Source: Candidatus Blautia faecavium (GTDB taxonomy: Bacteria > Bacillota > Clostridia > Lachnospirales > Lachnospiraceae). From it: a stretch of DNA of 39,916 nucleotides. Numbering within the stretch: position 1 is the first letter of the stretch; each line of letters starts with the position of its first letter. The DNA lies in NCBI GenBank assembly GCA_019118425.1, contig DWYZ01000213.1:1-39916 (forward strand), given 5' to 3'. Below are positions 1 through 8,447 of the stretch, in pieces. A model generated the notes under the pieces. The model worked only from the letters and a program-made list of their open reading frames with translations. It did no database searches and was not told where the DNA came from. The position numbers and the translations under genes are program-made.

Positions 1-692
1 GTTCCCTGATCCAGCATTTTTCCTTTATGGAGAAGGATCACACGGTCGCAATACTTGGAAATACTGCTGAGATCATGGCTGACAAAAAGGATGGTCTTTC
101 CCTGGGCCTTAAACTCTTCAAACTTATGATAGCATTTCGCCTGGAAGAACACATCCCCCACGCTTAGCGCTTCGTCCACGATCAGAATCTCCGGATCAAT
201 GTTAATGGCCACCGCAAAGGCAAGCCGCACAAACATACCGCTGGAATACATTTTTACAGGCTGATGGATGTAATCTCCAATGTCCGCGAAGGCAAGAATA
301 TCATCCAGACGAGCGTCAATCTCCTCCTTGGAAAATCCGATCATGGTTCCGTTTAAGTACACATTTTCCAGGCCGGAGTATTCCATATTAAAACCGGCTC
401 CCAGCTCCAAAAGAGCGGAAATCCTTCCGTCCACCTTCACTTCTCCCTGGGTGGGATTCAACACTCCGGTGATGATTTTTAGAATGGTGGATTTTCCGGA
501 ACCGTTGACCCCAATGATACCCACACATTCTCCTTCTTCTATATCAAAATTCACATCATTCAGCGCGTAATGCTCCCGGTACCGCTTTTTCCGGCTCAGT
601 CCCAGGGATTCCTTCAGACGGTCGGAAGGCTTGTCGTACAGCTTATACATCTTTGATAAATGTTGAACTTGAATGACTTTCTTCTTTTCCAC
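1..692 (-). CDS. wzt: Polysaccharide/teichoic acid ABC exporter, ATP-binding subunit (Wzt/TagH type), partial
   Basis: This is the ATPase of a polymer exporter that would energise transfer of a lipid-linked surface polysaccharide or teichoic acid across the membrane with the permease just upstream. About 230 residues are visible and the C-terminus lies beyond the left edge. Read on the minus strand it has a Walker A (GVNGSGKST), an ABC signature region (YSSGMFVRLAFA), Walker B (ILIVDEA) and an H-loop (ILFVSHD). The signature is the degenerate SSGM form common in Wzt/TagH proteins rather than LSGGQ. I chose a GTG start at 692 because an AGAGAGG ribosome site sits 8 bases upstream and the first residues (MEKKKVIQV) lead straight into the ABC fold. 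It follows the permease stop by 22 bases. Whether a C-terminal carbohydrate-binding domain follows cannot be seen. Confidence 0.9.
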   Translation of the reverse strand, partial: MEKKKVIQVQHLSKMYKLYDKPSDRLKESLGLSRKKRYREHYALNDVNFDIEEGECVGIIGVNGSGKSTILKIITGVLNPTQGEVKVDGRISALLELGAGFNMEYSGLENVYLNGTMIGFSKEEIDARLDDILAFADIGDYIHQPVKMYSSGMFVRLAFAVAINIDPEILIVDEALSVGDVFFQAKCYHKFEEFKAQGKTILFVSHDLSSISKYCDRVILLHKGKMLDQG

Positions 693-714
693 TAAAAAAA
701 CCTCTCTATAGTAT

Positions 715-1530
715 CTATAATACATCTGCGAAATGGACGCGGAGACGCTTAAATACCCAGCTTCCCAGCAAAAAGCACAAAATAGTAAATACCCAGAAAT
801 AAAGCGTCCAGTAAGGGCGTTCCACAAACCACTGTTTCGCCACAAAAGCATCTCTGTAGCCGGATACAATATAATACATAGGATTCAGCTGCAGTATTCT
901 ATGGAGAATAGGATGGTCAATAAGCGCTGTCTCCGCCACCCACATAATAGGGGTCAGCCAGATTCCCACCTGAAGTCCTATGCTTATGATCTGGGTCAGA
1001 TCCCTGAAAAATACCACAATGGCGCAGGTAGCATAGCACAGTCCCAGCACCAGTACAAAGGTACAAAAGCTGTAGTAAAGGATCTGAAGATAATACACAT
1101 CCGGAAATCTTCCATAAAGCATATATAAAATAATAGTAAACGCAACAAAAAAGCAATGTACGAACAAGGCAGAAACAATCTTTACAATTGGAAGCACACT
1201 GATATTAAAGACTACTTTTTTCACGAGATAGTTATATTCGATCAGAGCGTTCGTCCCTCCGTTTAACGAATCCTGGAAGAAAAACCAGGGCACGATCCCC
1301 GCTACCAGATAAAGAACAAAGGGCACGTCCACTCCCTCCATGGAAGGCTTGACTCCCACGGAAAAGACAAACCAATATACCAGGATGGTGACAATAGGCT
1401 GGATCAGCGCCCACACAGCGCCCAGATAAGAGCCTGCGTACCTGGTCTTAAAATCATTTTTCGCCAGTTTTAAAACCAGCCGGCGGTTTTTCCACACATC
1501 CGCCGGCAGGGAAAAAATTGTTTTCAGCAT
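715..1530 (-). CDS. wzm: Polysaccharide/teichoic acid ABC exporter, permease subunit (Wzm/TagG type)
   Basis: The membrane half of the exporter completed by the downstream ATPase; it would form the channel for the lipid-linked polymer. The 271-residue length and roughly six hydrophobic segments fit the ABC-2 permease family used for O-antigen and teichoic acid export. The N-terminal stretch with LVLKLAKNDFKTRYAGSYLG is the amphipathic helix typical of Wzm/TagG, followed by the first membrane helix (WALIQPIVTILVYWFVFSV). The ATG at 1530 is preceded by AGGAGA at good spacing. It lies 29 bases after rmlC. The exported polymer cannot be told from sequence; the neighbours point to a dTDP-sugar-containing glycan. 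Confidence 0.92.
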   Translation of the reverse strand: MLKTIFSLPADVWKNRRLVLKLAKNDFKTRYAGSYLGAVWALIQPIVTILVYWFVFSVGVKPSMEGVDVPFVLYLVAGIVPWFFFQDSLNGGTNALIEYNYLVKKVVFNISVLPIVKIVSALFVHCFFVAFTIILYMLYGRFPDVYYLQILYYSFCTFVLVLGLCYATCAIVVFFRDLTQIISIGLQVGIWLTPIMWVAETALIDHPILHRILQLNPMYYIVSGYRDAFVAKQWFVERPYWTLYFWVFTILCFLLGSWVFKRLRVHFADVL

Positions 1531-1559
1531 GACCTTCTCCTAACATTTTATAGTAAACG

Positions 1560-2108
1560 TCATAAATCCTTAAGAAGCCCCCAGTTCTTGTCCTTCTCGG
1601 AAAAGATAAGCTCCATTCCCTCCTGGACAGGCCACTGCACGCCTATATCCGGGTCATTCCAGAGAATTCCCCCTTCATCGTTAGGATGATAAAAATCCGA
1701 ACATTTATAAGTAAATTCTGCTTTTTCGGATAGTACGAGAAAACCGTGGGCAAAGCCCTTGGGGATAAAAAACTGCTTTTTATTTTCCGCGGACAGAACC
1801 ACTCCGTACCACTGTCCGTAAGTAGCGGAGCCTGCTCTAAGATCTACCGCAACGTCAAACACTTCTCCGCTTACCACACGGACCAGCTTGTCCTGAGGAT
1901 AATGGATCTGAAAATGAAGTCCCCTAAGCACCCCGTATCTGGAGCCAGACTGGTTGTCCTGGACGAATTCTACATCAATGCCCGCCTCTTTAAAATCATT
2001 GTAATTATAAGTCTCCATAAAATAGCCCCTGTCATCGCCGAATACTGTCGGCTCAATAACCTTAAGGCCTTCTATATTTGCACAATCCGTTACCTTGATT
2101 TTTCCCAT
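1560..2108 (-). CDS. rfbC: dTDP-4-dehydrorhamnose 3,5-epimerase
   Basis: RmlC/RfbC epimerises C3 and C5 of dTDP-4-keto-6-deoxyglucose in the cytoplasm, the third step toward dTDP-L-rhamnose. The 182-residue length is that of the family. The cupin core motif GVLRGLHFQ holds the catalytic-base histidine region, and FIPKGFAHGFLVLS is the second family signature. The start has AAGGAGA just upstream. It sits 69 bases after rmlA. No rmlD (final rhamnose reductase) is in the window, so rhamnose synthesis would need a gene elsewhere; alternatively the epimerised 4-keto sugar feeds another branch. Confidence 0.95.
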   Translation of the reverse strand: MGKIKVTDCANIEGLKVIEPTVFGDDRGYFMETYNYNDFKEAGIDVEFVQDNQSGSRYGVLRGLHFQIHYPQDKLVRVVSGEVFDVAVDLRAGSATYGQWYGVVLSAENKKQFFIPKGFAHGFLVLSEKAEFTYKCSDFYHPNDEGGILWNDPDIGVQWPVQEGMELIFSEKDKNWGLLKDL

Positions 2109-2177
2109 AATAATCTCCTTTTTATTTTCTCCCGGAAGGATCTTTTCATCCGCCGTTACTGGTGTGATACGCAGCCT

Positions 2178-3047
2178 TTACAGCCCTTCTGAGATTTCCA
2201 TAAGATATTTTCCGTAAGTTGTCTTTAAAAGAGGCTGGGCAAGCTTTACCAGCTGTTCTTTTGTAATAAATCCCTGCTTGTAAGCGATCTCTTCAATACA
2301 GGATACATACAGGCCCTGGCGTTTCTGAACTGCCGATACATACTCCGCCGCATCCAAAAGCGCGTCCGGATTTCCTGTATCCAGCCATGCAAAGCCTCTT
2401 CCCAGAGTTTCCACATGGAGCATCCCTCTTCTTAGATACTCGTTGTTTACACTGGTGATCTCAATCTCCCCCCGCTTGGAAGGTTTTACGTTTTTCGCGA
2501 TCTCCACAACAGAATTATCATAAAAATACAGTCCGGGAACAGCATAATTAGACTTAGGATTCTGCGGCTTTTCCTCAATGGACAATGCCTTTCCGGTCTC
2601 ATCAAACTCCACTACCCCGTACTCTCTGGGATCACGTACATAATATCCGAAAATGGTCGCTCCTTCTGTCCTGGCTGCTGCCTGGCGAAGAACTTTCGTG
2701 AAACTCTGCCCATAAAAAATATTATCTCCAAGAACAAGGGCCACATTATCTGTCCCGATAAATTCCTCTCCGATGATAAAAGCATCCGCCAATCCCCTGG
2801 GATATTCCTGTACTGCATAGGACATTTTAAGGCCCAGCTGCTCCCCGCTTCCGAAAAGCTCCTGAAATACCGGAAGGTCTCTGGGTGTGGAGATGATCAG
2901 GATCTCCCTGATCCCTGCCAGCATTAACGTGGAGAGAGGATAATAGATCATAGGCTTGTCATAAACCGGCATGATCTGCTTACTGATAGCTACGGTAAGA
3001 GGGTAAAGCCTGGTTCCCGACCCACCCGCAAGAATGATTCCTTTCAT
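2178..3047 (-). CDS. rfbA: Glucose-1-phosphate thymidylyltransferase
   Basis: RmlA/RfbA makes dTDP-glucose from dTTP and glucose-1-phosphate, the entry step of all dTDP-deoxysugar pathways. The 289-residue length is normal for the short RmlA form. The nucleotidyltransferase signature [11 protein letters not shown] lies near the N-terminus, and the metal-binding [10 protein letters not shown] and [15 protein letters not shown] motifs follow. GGAGG precedes the ATG. It lies 10 bases downstream of the carboxypeptidase gene, so the two are probably cotranscribed. It supplies both the RmlB/RmlC branch and the RffA aminosugar branch. Confidence 0.96.
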   Translation of the reverse strand: MKGIILAGGSGTRLYPLTVAISKQIMPVYDKPMIYYPLSTLMLAGIREILIISTPRDLPVFQELFGSGEQLGLKMSYAVQEYPRGLADAFIIGEEFIGTDNVALVLGDNIFYGQSFTKVLRQAAARTEGATIFGYYVRDPREYGVVEFDETGKALSIEEKPQNPKSNYAVPGLYFYDNSVVEIAKNVKPSKRGEIEITSVNNEYLRRGMLHVETLGRGFAWLDTGNPDALLDAAEYVSAVQKRQGLYVSCIEEIAYKQGFITKEQLVKLAQPLLKTTYGKYLMEISEGL

Positions 3048-3057
3048 GGAAAACCTC

Positions 3058-4344
3058 CTATTTTCTCTTTTTCTTTGCCTTTTTATTCTTTTTTACAAGG
3101 GCAATGAGCAGTATCACAAGGATCACCACCATAACCCCCATAATTATAAACAGGAACTTTGCCAGGTCCGTGATCCCGTCCCTGGCTGGTTCCTGTGTGG
3201 TATCGCTATTTTCTGTCTGGCCTAAAAGAGGAGCCTGGTTGGCGTCCTCCGCTTCCTCTGCCTGGGGAGTGGGGGTAGGGCTTGCCGCAGCCTGCTCCAC
3301 ATTTCCTATGCCGACCCGGTAATCTCCCAGGTAGTAGCCCTCCCTATTTCTGCCGTCTATCTCTTCTTCCCGCACAGTGACAGACTCTGTTCCCGTTCCG
3401 CTTGGAATGATCACATTACCGGTCCTGTATTCTGTCTTTTGGAAATTCTGGAATCCGTAATCATACAAAAGGCGGCTGTCCATGCTTACCTGGTTCATAT
3501 CCGCCCCCCGCATAACAACGGCAATATAAGTGACTCCATTCTGCCGCACTCCCGTGACCAGGGTATAGCCGGCATCGTTGGTCATACCGGACTTTCCGCC
3601 CAGACATCCCTCATAATAAAGAGCGGATTCCTCCGCAAAAAGAGGAATGTGGGTGTGAAGCTTCCGTGTTTCACTGTTCAGATTCGTAGGTTCTATATAA
3701 TAGGTAGGAGTGCCGATGATCTTACGGAAGATATCGTTCTTTAAGCCTTCCCTGAAGATCAGGGCCATATCCCTGGCTGTTGTGTACTGGTTTTCATCAG
3801 GCAGTCCGCTGGCATTGACAAAGTTCGTATTGGTACAGCCAATCTCTGCCGCCCTCTCATTCATCATGGCGATGAAATTTTCTTCCGTACCTCCTACGTA
3901 TTCTGCAATCTGGGCGGACACCTCGTTAGCAGAATAAATGATCATAGCATACAGGCAATCCTCCATGCTCATGGTCTCCCCGAGCTGCATGCCGATGTTT
4001 CCAGAATCAGGGGTGACGTCCCGAACGCCAGTCTCCGTAAAGGTCACCATATCATCCAGACTGCTGTTCTCTACTGCCACCAGCAAAGTCATCAGCTTAG
4101 TGATACTTGCCGGATAACGAAGCTCATCCGCCCCCTTATCATAAACTACTGTTCCTGTCTGGGCTTCCATAAGAATCCCCGTATCCGATGATATCTCGGG
4201 TCCTGCAGGCCATCCCTGTATATCATTTGTAGAAATGGGATAAACGGCATTTAGATCCACCGATGCCGCAGATACCGGCAGGGCAAATACAAGCGCTGAT
4301 AAAGCAGCCGCGGCTTTATACAATATTTTTCTTATTTTTTTCAT
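3058..4344 (-). CDS. D-alanyl-D-alanine carboxypeptidase (DacF/PBP5 type), membrane-anchored
   Basis: A low-molecular-weight penicillin-binding protein that trims the terminal D-Ala from peptidoglycan stem peptides outside the cell. The 428 residues start with a signal peptide ([17 protein letters not shown]). The active-site motifs are all present: SITK (Ser80, Lys83), SAN (138-140) and KSG (251-253; KTG in most relatives). A low-complexity segment follows, then a C-terminal membrane helix (about 397-418) and a very basic tail [11 protein letters not shown], so it is anchored by a helix rather than the amphipathic helix of PBP5. It sits 9 bases after rffA and 10 before rmlA, inside a sugar operon, which is unusual. 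GAGG lies 7 bases before the ATG. Confidence 0.93.
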   Translation of the reverse strand: MKKIRKILYKAAAALSALVFALPVSAASVDLNAVYPISTNDIQGWPAGPEISSDTGILMEAQTGTVVYDKGADELRYPASITKLMTLLVAVENSSLDDMVTFTETGVRDVTPDSGNIGMQLGETMSMEDCLYAMIIYSANEVSAQIAEYVGGTEENFIAMMNERAAEIGCTNTNFVNASGLPDENQYTTARDMALIFREGLKNDIFRKIIGTPTYYIEPTNLNSETRKLHTHIPLFAEESALYYEGCLGGKSGMTNDAGYTLVTGVRQNGVTYIAVVMRGADMNQVSMDSRLLYDYGFQNFQKTEYRTGNVIIPSGTGTESVTVREEEIDGRNREGYYLGDYRVGIGNVEQAAASPTPTPQAEEAEDANQAPLLGQTENSDTTQEPARDGITDLAKFLFIIMGVMVVILVILLIALVKKNKKAKKKRK

Positions 4345-4353
4345 AGCTTGACC

Positions 4354-5484
4354 TCAAAATTCCTTAAATCCATCGACAGCATCTACGATCCGTTTTACAT
4401 CCTCCATATCCAGGTTATAAAACATGGGCAGACGCAAAATCCGTTCGCTTTCTCTGGTAGTATACACATCCTCTCCGAAGAAACGGCCGAATTTCTTTCC
4501 CGCCGGTGCGGAATGAAGAGGAACATAATGGAACACACTCATGATACCCTTTTCTCTAAGATAAGCAATCAGCTTCGTACGTACAGTTATGTCTCTTACC
4601 TTAATGTAATACATATGGGCATTGTGTATACATTCCTTCGGTACAAAGGGCTGCTGGATCTTTCCTTCCTCTGCCAGATGTTTCAGATTCCGGTGATAAT
4701 ACTGATAAATATCCATACGCTTTTTATTGATCCGCTGGTACTCTTCCAGCTGGGCATACAGGTAAGCGGCATTCAGTTCGCTTGGCAGATAGGATGAGCC
4801 GTAATCCACCCAGCGGTACTTATCCACCTGTCCCCGGAAAAACTTGCTGCGGTCCGTTCCCTTTTCCCTCAGGATCTCCGCCTGCTCCTGGTACCTGACA
4901 TCCTGGAATAAAAGCGCGCCGCCCTCACCCATAGTATAATTCTTCGTCTCATGGAAACTGTAGCATCCAAAATCTCCTATAGTACCAAGAGCCTTCCCTT
5001 TATAAAAAGCATCCACGCCCTGGGCAGCGTCCTCTACTACCTTAAGACCATATTTTTTCGCTATGCCCATAATGGTGTCCATTTCACAAGCCACTCCTGC
5101 ATAGTGGACCGGAACGATTACCCTGGTCCGGGAAGTGACTGCTCCTTCGATCTGTTTCTCATCTATGTTCATGGTATCCGGACGGATATCCACAAACACA
5201 ATCCTGGCTCCCCGAAGGACAAAGGCGTCCGCCGTAGAGACAAAGGTATAGGAAGGCATGATGACCTCATCTCCCGGCTTCAAGTCACACAGATAAGCCG
5301 CCATTTCCAGCGCATGGGTACATGAGGTAGTCAAAAACACATGGTTTACCTGAAATTTTTCCTGTATCCACTGGGAGCACATTTTCGTATAGGCCCCGTC
5401 TCCGCAGAGCATCCCTCTGTTTACCGCATCCTTTATATAATCCAGTTCTTTTCCCACAAAGGCGGGACGGTTAAAATCAATCAT
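4354..5484 (-). CDS. rffA: dTDP-4-keto-6-deoxyhexose 4-aminotransferase (RffA/WecE-like)
   Basis: A PLP-dependent DegT/DnrJ/EryC1/StrS aminotransferase that would convert dTDP-4-keto-6-deoxyglucose to a dTDP-4-amino-4,6-dideoxyhexose (Fuc4N in the enterobacterial RffA pathway). Its 376-residue length fits WecE. The PLP lysine is Lys181 in SFHETKNYT, with the GEGGAL loop after it; EDAAQ near residue 151 supplies the cofactor-binding aspartate. N-terminal NRPAFVGKELDYI is typical of the RffA subgroup. The start overlaps the end of the glycosyltransferase gene by 8 bases, with AGAGGAAA upstream, suggesting translational coupling. Stereochemistry (galacto or gluco) cannot be decided by eye. It is the key gene arguing that this locus makes an aminosugar. 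Confidence 0.9.
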   Translation of the reverse strand: MIDFNRPAFVGKELDYIKDAVNRGMLCGDGAYTKMCSQWIQEKFQVNHVFLTTSCTHALEMAAYLCDLKPGDEVIMPSYTFVSTADAFVLRGARIVFVDIRPDTMNIDEKQIEGAVTSRTRVIVPVHYAGVACEMDTIMGIAKKYGLKVVEDAAQGVDAFYKGKALGTIGDFGCYSFHETKNYTMGEGGALLFQDVRYQEQAEILREKGTDRSKFFRGQVDKYRWVDYGSSYLPSELNAAYLYAQLEEYQRINKKRMDIYQYYHRNLKHLAEEGKIQQPFVPKECIHNAHMYYIKVRDITVRTKLIAYLREKGIMSVFHYVPLHSAPAGKKFGRFFGEDVYTTRESERILRLPMFYNLDMEDVKRIVDAVDGFKEF

Positions 5485-6421
5485 CTGTTTCCTCTATTTT
5501 CTCTATATTTGCCTTCTCTCGAATCACATACTGAGGCGTCCTGTTAATATTTAAAATCACCTTTCCTATGTACTCTCCTATAATGCCCAGCATCAGAAAA
5601 CTAAATCCGAAAAACACCAAAAGGGCACACATAAGAGAGGACCATCCCACAGCGATACAGGGATTTAAAAGCTTACGGATCAGCACGACAATGGCGGCAA
5701 TAAATCCCGCCGCTGAAAACAGGGTGCCCAAAAGAGTAGCCGCCCGCAGAGGGATCACTGTAAAATTCAGACAGGACATAAAAAGCTTCAAGCCCTTACG
5801 GAAGGTATAATTAGAGCTTCCTGCCTCCCTGGCGTAATGTTCGATCTCAATATTTGCAATGTTATGGGTAGTCCTGAAAAACAACACCTGGAGAAACACA
5901 TTATAGCCGTCATACTTCACCACTTCATCCCTTACATACCGGCGGCAGCACCAGAAGCTGCTCATCTGGATATGCTTGGGCCGGTCTAACAGCCGCCATA
6001 AAAGGAAACGGCTGACAGCCCCGGTTATATTCTTAACTGCTGAGAATTTTCGCTCTTTAAAAACGCCGAACACAATATCATATCCCTCCTGGATCTTCTC
6101 CAGGAACTGAGGAATCTGAGAAGGATGGTTCTGCATATCATCGTCCATTCCCACAATCAGGTCTCCGCTGGTGTAGGAAAGACCCGCCATGATGGCATTG
6201 TGCTGTCCGAAATTTTTCGCGAAATTAATGCCTTTTACATTAGGATACTTTTCTGTCAGGCCCTTAATGGTCTGCCAGGTGGCATCCTTTGAATAATCGT
6301 TGACTAAAATAAACTCACAGTCGTAGTCCGAAAGCCGGCGGAATTCCTCCATAGCCAGCTCCACGACCTTTCCGATGGTTTCCTGTGAATTATAACATGG
6401 TATGACAATAGATACCAGCAT
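5477..6421 (-). CDS. GT2 glycosyltransferase, ArnC/GtrB/DPM1-like polyprenyl-phosphate sugar transferase
   Basis: Members of this family load one sugar from a nucleotide donor onto undecaprenyl phosphate at the inner membrane face. The 314-residue protein has an N-terminal GT-A domain (SIVIPCYNS at residue 4, acidic metal-binding DDD at 93-95 in GMDDDMQNHP) and two C-terminal membrane helices (about 225-250 and 260-285), as in ArnC and GtrB. An ATG 21 bases further upstream is open, but the internal ATG at 6421 has GAGGAGG right before it, so I chose that one. It overlaps rffA, whose product may be the donor. With the SMR pair upstream it resembles the ArnC-ArnEF logic of making and flipping an Und-P-sugar. 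Confidence 0.88.
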   Translation of the reverse strand: MLVSIVIPCYNSQETIGKVVELAMEEFRRLSDYDCEFILVNDYSKDATWQTIKGLTEKYPNVKGINFAKNFGQHNAIMAGLSYTSGDLIVGMDDDMQNHPSQIPQFLEKIQEGYDIVFGVFKERKFSAVKNITGAVSRFLLWRLLDRPKHIQMSSFWCCRRYVRDEVVKYDGYNVFLQVLFFRTTHNIANIEIEHYAREAGSSNYTFRKGLKLFMSCLNFTVIPLRAATLLGTLFSAAGFIAAIVVLIRKLLNPCIAVGWSSLMCALLVFFGFSFLMLGIIGEYIGKVILNINRTPQYVIREKANIEKIEETDD

Positions 6422-6435
6422 TCTTGCCTCCTCTT

Positions 6436-6493
6436 GACACATTCCCTATGTCAATAATGGTAGATTTGAAAGTTTTCTTCCTAACTTTCCTTC
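6436..6493. repeat. Two-hairpin intergenic repeat, degenerate copy 1
   Basis: A diverged copy of an element seen again at 18888-18939 and 26127-26180. It keeps the shared centre TCAATAATGGTAGATTTG and the following paired purine/pyrimidine block, but the GACGCA/TGCGTC stem is reduced to GACA/TGTC. It fills the gap between the SMR-like gene and the glycosyltransferase start. Confidence 0.7.
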
Positions 6494-6544
6494 TTCTGAC
6501 GTGCCGTCCGGGCAGATTTGAAATTTATTTTTTACGGTCTGCCG

Positions 6545-6889
6545 TTATCTTGAAAAAACTACAATACCTAAAAGGATCAAGGCAAGGCCTAAAAGCTTTC
6601 TCTTCCCAAAACGTTCCTTCAGGAAAATATAGCCCAGTACGGACACAAAAATGTAACCTGTGGATTCCAGTATAGGAGACATGGAAAGGGGGACTCTGCG
6701 AAGAGCCAGCATAGTCAGGATCACCGAGCAGAAAAACATAGCATAAGCAGTCACCACCACAGGATTCAAATATTCTCTTATACGGTTTTTATAGGTTTTA
6801 TCCGCTGCTTTTTTCAGCAGTATCTGGGATACGGAAGAAATGAACACAGATACCAAAAGCACGCAGATGGAATTTCCCAAACTATTCAT
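6545..6889 (-). CDS. SMR/EamA-type small membrane transporter subunit (ArnF-like)
   Basis: A 114-residue, four-helix membrane protein of the drug/metabolite transporter superfamily. Hydrophobic segments fall at about 6-24, 42-62, 68-90 and 97-113. The conserved pattern PLSMSPILESTGYIFVSVLGYIFLKERF is the usual EamA half-domain with the glutamate-containing loop before the last helix. It overlaps the next upstream gene by 8 bases, and both are half-size, so the two probably form a heterodimer. In the Arn system ArnE and ArnF form such a pair and flip Und-P-aminoarabinose; by context the substrate here would be an undecaprenyl-linked sugar, but a small-molecule exporter is possible. Confidence 0.75.
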   Translation of the reverse strand: MNSLGNSICVLLVSVFISSVSQILLKKAADKTYKNRIREYLNPVVVTAYAMFFCSVILTMLALRRVPLSMSPILESTGYIFVSVLGYIFLKERFGKRKLLGLALILLGIVVFSR

Positions 6890-7244
6890 CGCTGCTCACC
6901 ACCAGATAAATCCCTGCGAAAATAATGGCTGCTCCTAAAACCATATTCCAGGAGATCTCTTCCTTAAAAATAAGGCTTCCCCAGATGATTCCCCAGACCA
7001 GCGTCACAGGCTTATTGGAATAAGCCACGGTCAGAGGCATCCGCCGAAGGATCTGCTGCCAAATAACCGCATATACAAACATGATCACAAAAACCAGTCC
7101 GAACCAGAACAGGAACGGAAGGGAAAAAATATCCTCCATATAGCCTGATGCCATCTTAGAACACACACCGCTTAAGGAACTTAACAATAGGCTTCCATGA
7201 AGGGCCAGAAATACACTTTTTTTTGTAGAAGTAGAAGTTCTCAT
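6882..7244 (-). CDS. SMR/EamA-type small membrane transporter subunit (ArnE-like)
   Basis: A 120-residue partner of the overlapping gene downstream. Four hydrophobic segments (about 10-30, 41-64, 75-92, 98-116) and the motif LTVAYSNKPVTLVWGIIWGSLIFKEEISW match the EamA/SMR half-transporter fold. The ribosome site is weak (GTGAGAAAATAAC), consistent with coupling to the upstream ATP-grasp gene, which ends 15 bases before. It has no clear substrate signature. The position between aminosugar ligases and a polyprenyl-phosphate sugar transferase is the main argument for a flippase role. Confidence 0.75.
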   Translation of the reverse strand: MRTSTSTKKSVFLALHGSLLLSSLSGVCSKMASGYMEDIFSLPFLFWFGLVFVIMFVYAVIWQQILRRMPLTVAYSNKPVTLVWGIIWGSLIFKEEISWNMVLGAAIIFAGIYLVVSSDE

Positions 7245-7259
7245 GTTATTTTCTCACAA

Positions 7260-8447
7260 TCATAAATTAAATTCAATGCTTATTTTCGACAAAACCTCTT
7301 CCAGACGTTTTTTACATCCCAAAAGGGTATCCCCTGCCAGGATTACCTGGCCGATCCGGTCTCTTCCATTCTGATAGCGGCGCACTTCCTCTCCCGGCCG
7401 GATGTTAAAGGAAAGATCGATCAGATCCGGAGAAGGAAGATTCTCATTTCGGATTTCTTTTACTTTTCCGCTTTTCTGGGAAGAAAGCGTCTTTGCCAAT
7501 ACGGCTCCCCACTTTCCTTTTTCTTCAAACATATGGGCCACCGGCATTCCAAGAGCCAGCCGGGCGATGGCCTCATAATAATTTATATCGTACATAAGCC
7601 CCACGATCTCGGGAAGGCAGGTTGCTCCGGCACGGCCGGTGATCTCGATCACATAGATCTTTCCATCCTTTTCTATAAGGTCGCAGTTCACCGGACAATC
7701 ATCCAGTCCCACAGCCTTGATGGCCAGCATTACCTGCCGTTTCACCTCATCTCCCAGGGTTTCCTGTTTCTCATAGGGAACAGAATGTCCTACAGGAGTA
7801 GGCACCGTACTTTCAAAGGCAAGGGTATTATTTGGAAGGCAATATAAAAGCTCTCCCTGATACATCATTGCCTCACAGCCCATAAGCTTTCCCTGAATAA
7901 ATTCTTCTACCAGACAGTAATCTTTTCTTGTGGCAGCCATGGTATCCTCATAATGAAGAAGGGCCTCTTCTTTCGTATCGCACCGAAAGATCCCCCGGCT
8001 GCCCATAAGGTCTACTGCCTTTACGATCACCGGAAAGGGAAGCTTCTCAAGGGCTTCCTCTAATTCTCTCCGGCTTCTTATTAATATGTGGCGGGCGCAG
8101 CGCACGCCCCCTTCCTGGAAGGCTTCTTTCATTTTATATTTATCGGAGCTTTTTTCTCCGGCGCTTTTCGATAGTCCGGGAAGGCCAAGGGTCTCACAGG
8201 CATAGCCAAGGGAGCGTACGCCTGCGTCCACACAGCAGGTGGCGATCCCATTCACCCCAAACTCTCTGGCAGCCTTAAGCACCTCACTGGGCTTTGAAAT
8301 ATCCGCGTAAGCGCATTCATCCGCCAGGGAAAATCCAGGCCAGTCTCCCTTCGTGCTGGCGGCCACTGTCTTTACCCCAAGGTCTTTGGCCGCCTTATAA
8401 AGGGGAATCTGAGAATAACTCGCCCCCAGTATCATTAATTTTTTCAT
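7260..8447 (-). CDS. ATP-grasp carboxylate-amine ligase
   Basis: A 395-residue ATP-grasp enzyme of the biotin-carboxylase/PurK-like class, which activates a carboxylate as acyl phosphate and joins it to an amine. The N-terminal fold (KKLMILGASYSQIPL) is the pre-ATP-grasp Rossmann domain. PVIVKAVDLMGSRGI is the ATP-grasp lysine and glycine-rich loop, and VIEITGRAGATCLPE carries the metal-binding glutamate. The start codon overlaps the stop of the fusion gene upstream by four bases (ATGA), so the two are translationally coupled. Substrate is unknown; a sugar amine or amino acid is plausible in this operon. I know no exact named homologue and give no symbol. Confidence 0.85.
   Translation of the reverse strand: MKKLMILGASYSQIPLYKAAKDLGVKTVAASTKGDWPGFSLADECAYADISKPSEVLKAAREFGVNGIATCCVDAGVRSLGYACETLGLPGLSKSAGEKSSDKYKMKEAFQEGGVRCARHILIRSRRELEEALEKLPFPVIVKAVDLMGSRGIFRCDTKEEALLHYEDTMAATRKDYCLVEEFIQGKLMGCEAMMYQGELLYCLPNNTLAFESTVPTPVGHSVPYEKQETLGDEVKRQVMLAIKAVGLDDCPVNCDLIEKDGKIYVIEITGRAGATCLPEIVGLMYDINYYEAIARLALGMPVAHMFEEKGKWGAVLAKTLSSQKSGKVKEIRNENLPSPDLIDLSFNIRPGEEVRRYQNGRDRIGQVILAGDTLLGCKKRLEEVLSKISIEFNL

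Noticed and set aside
1560-3047. A complete dTDP-L-rhamnose pathway.
   Set aside because: RmlA, RmlB and RmlC are present but no RmlD; with RffA in the operon, an aminosugar is the better-supported product.
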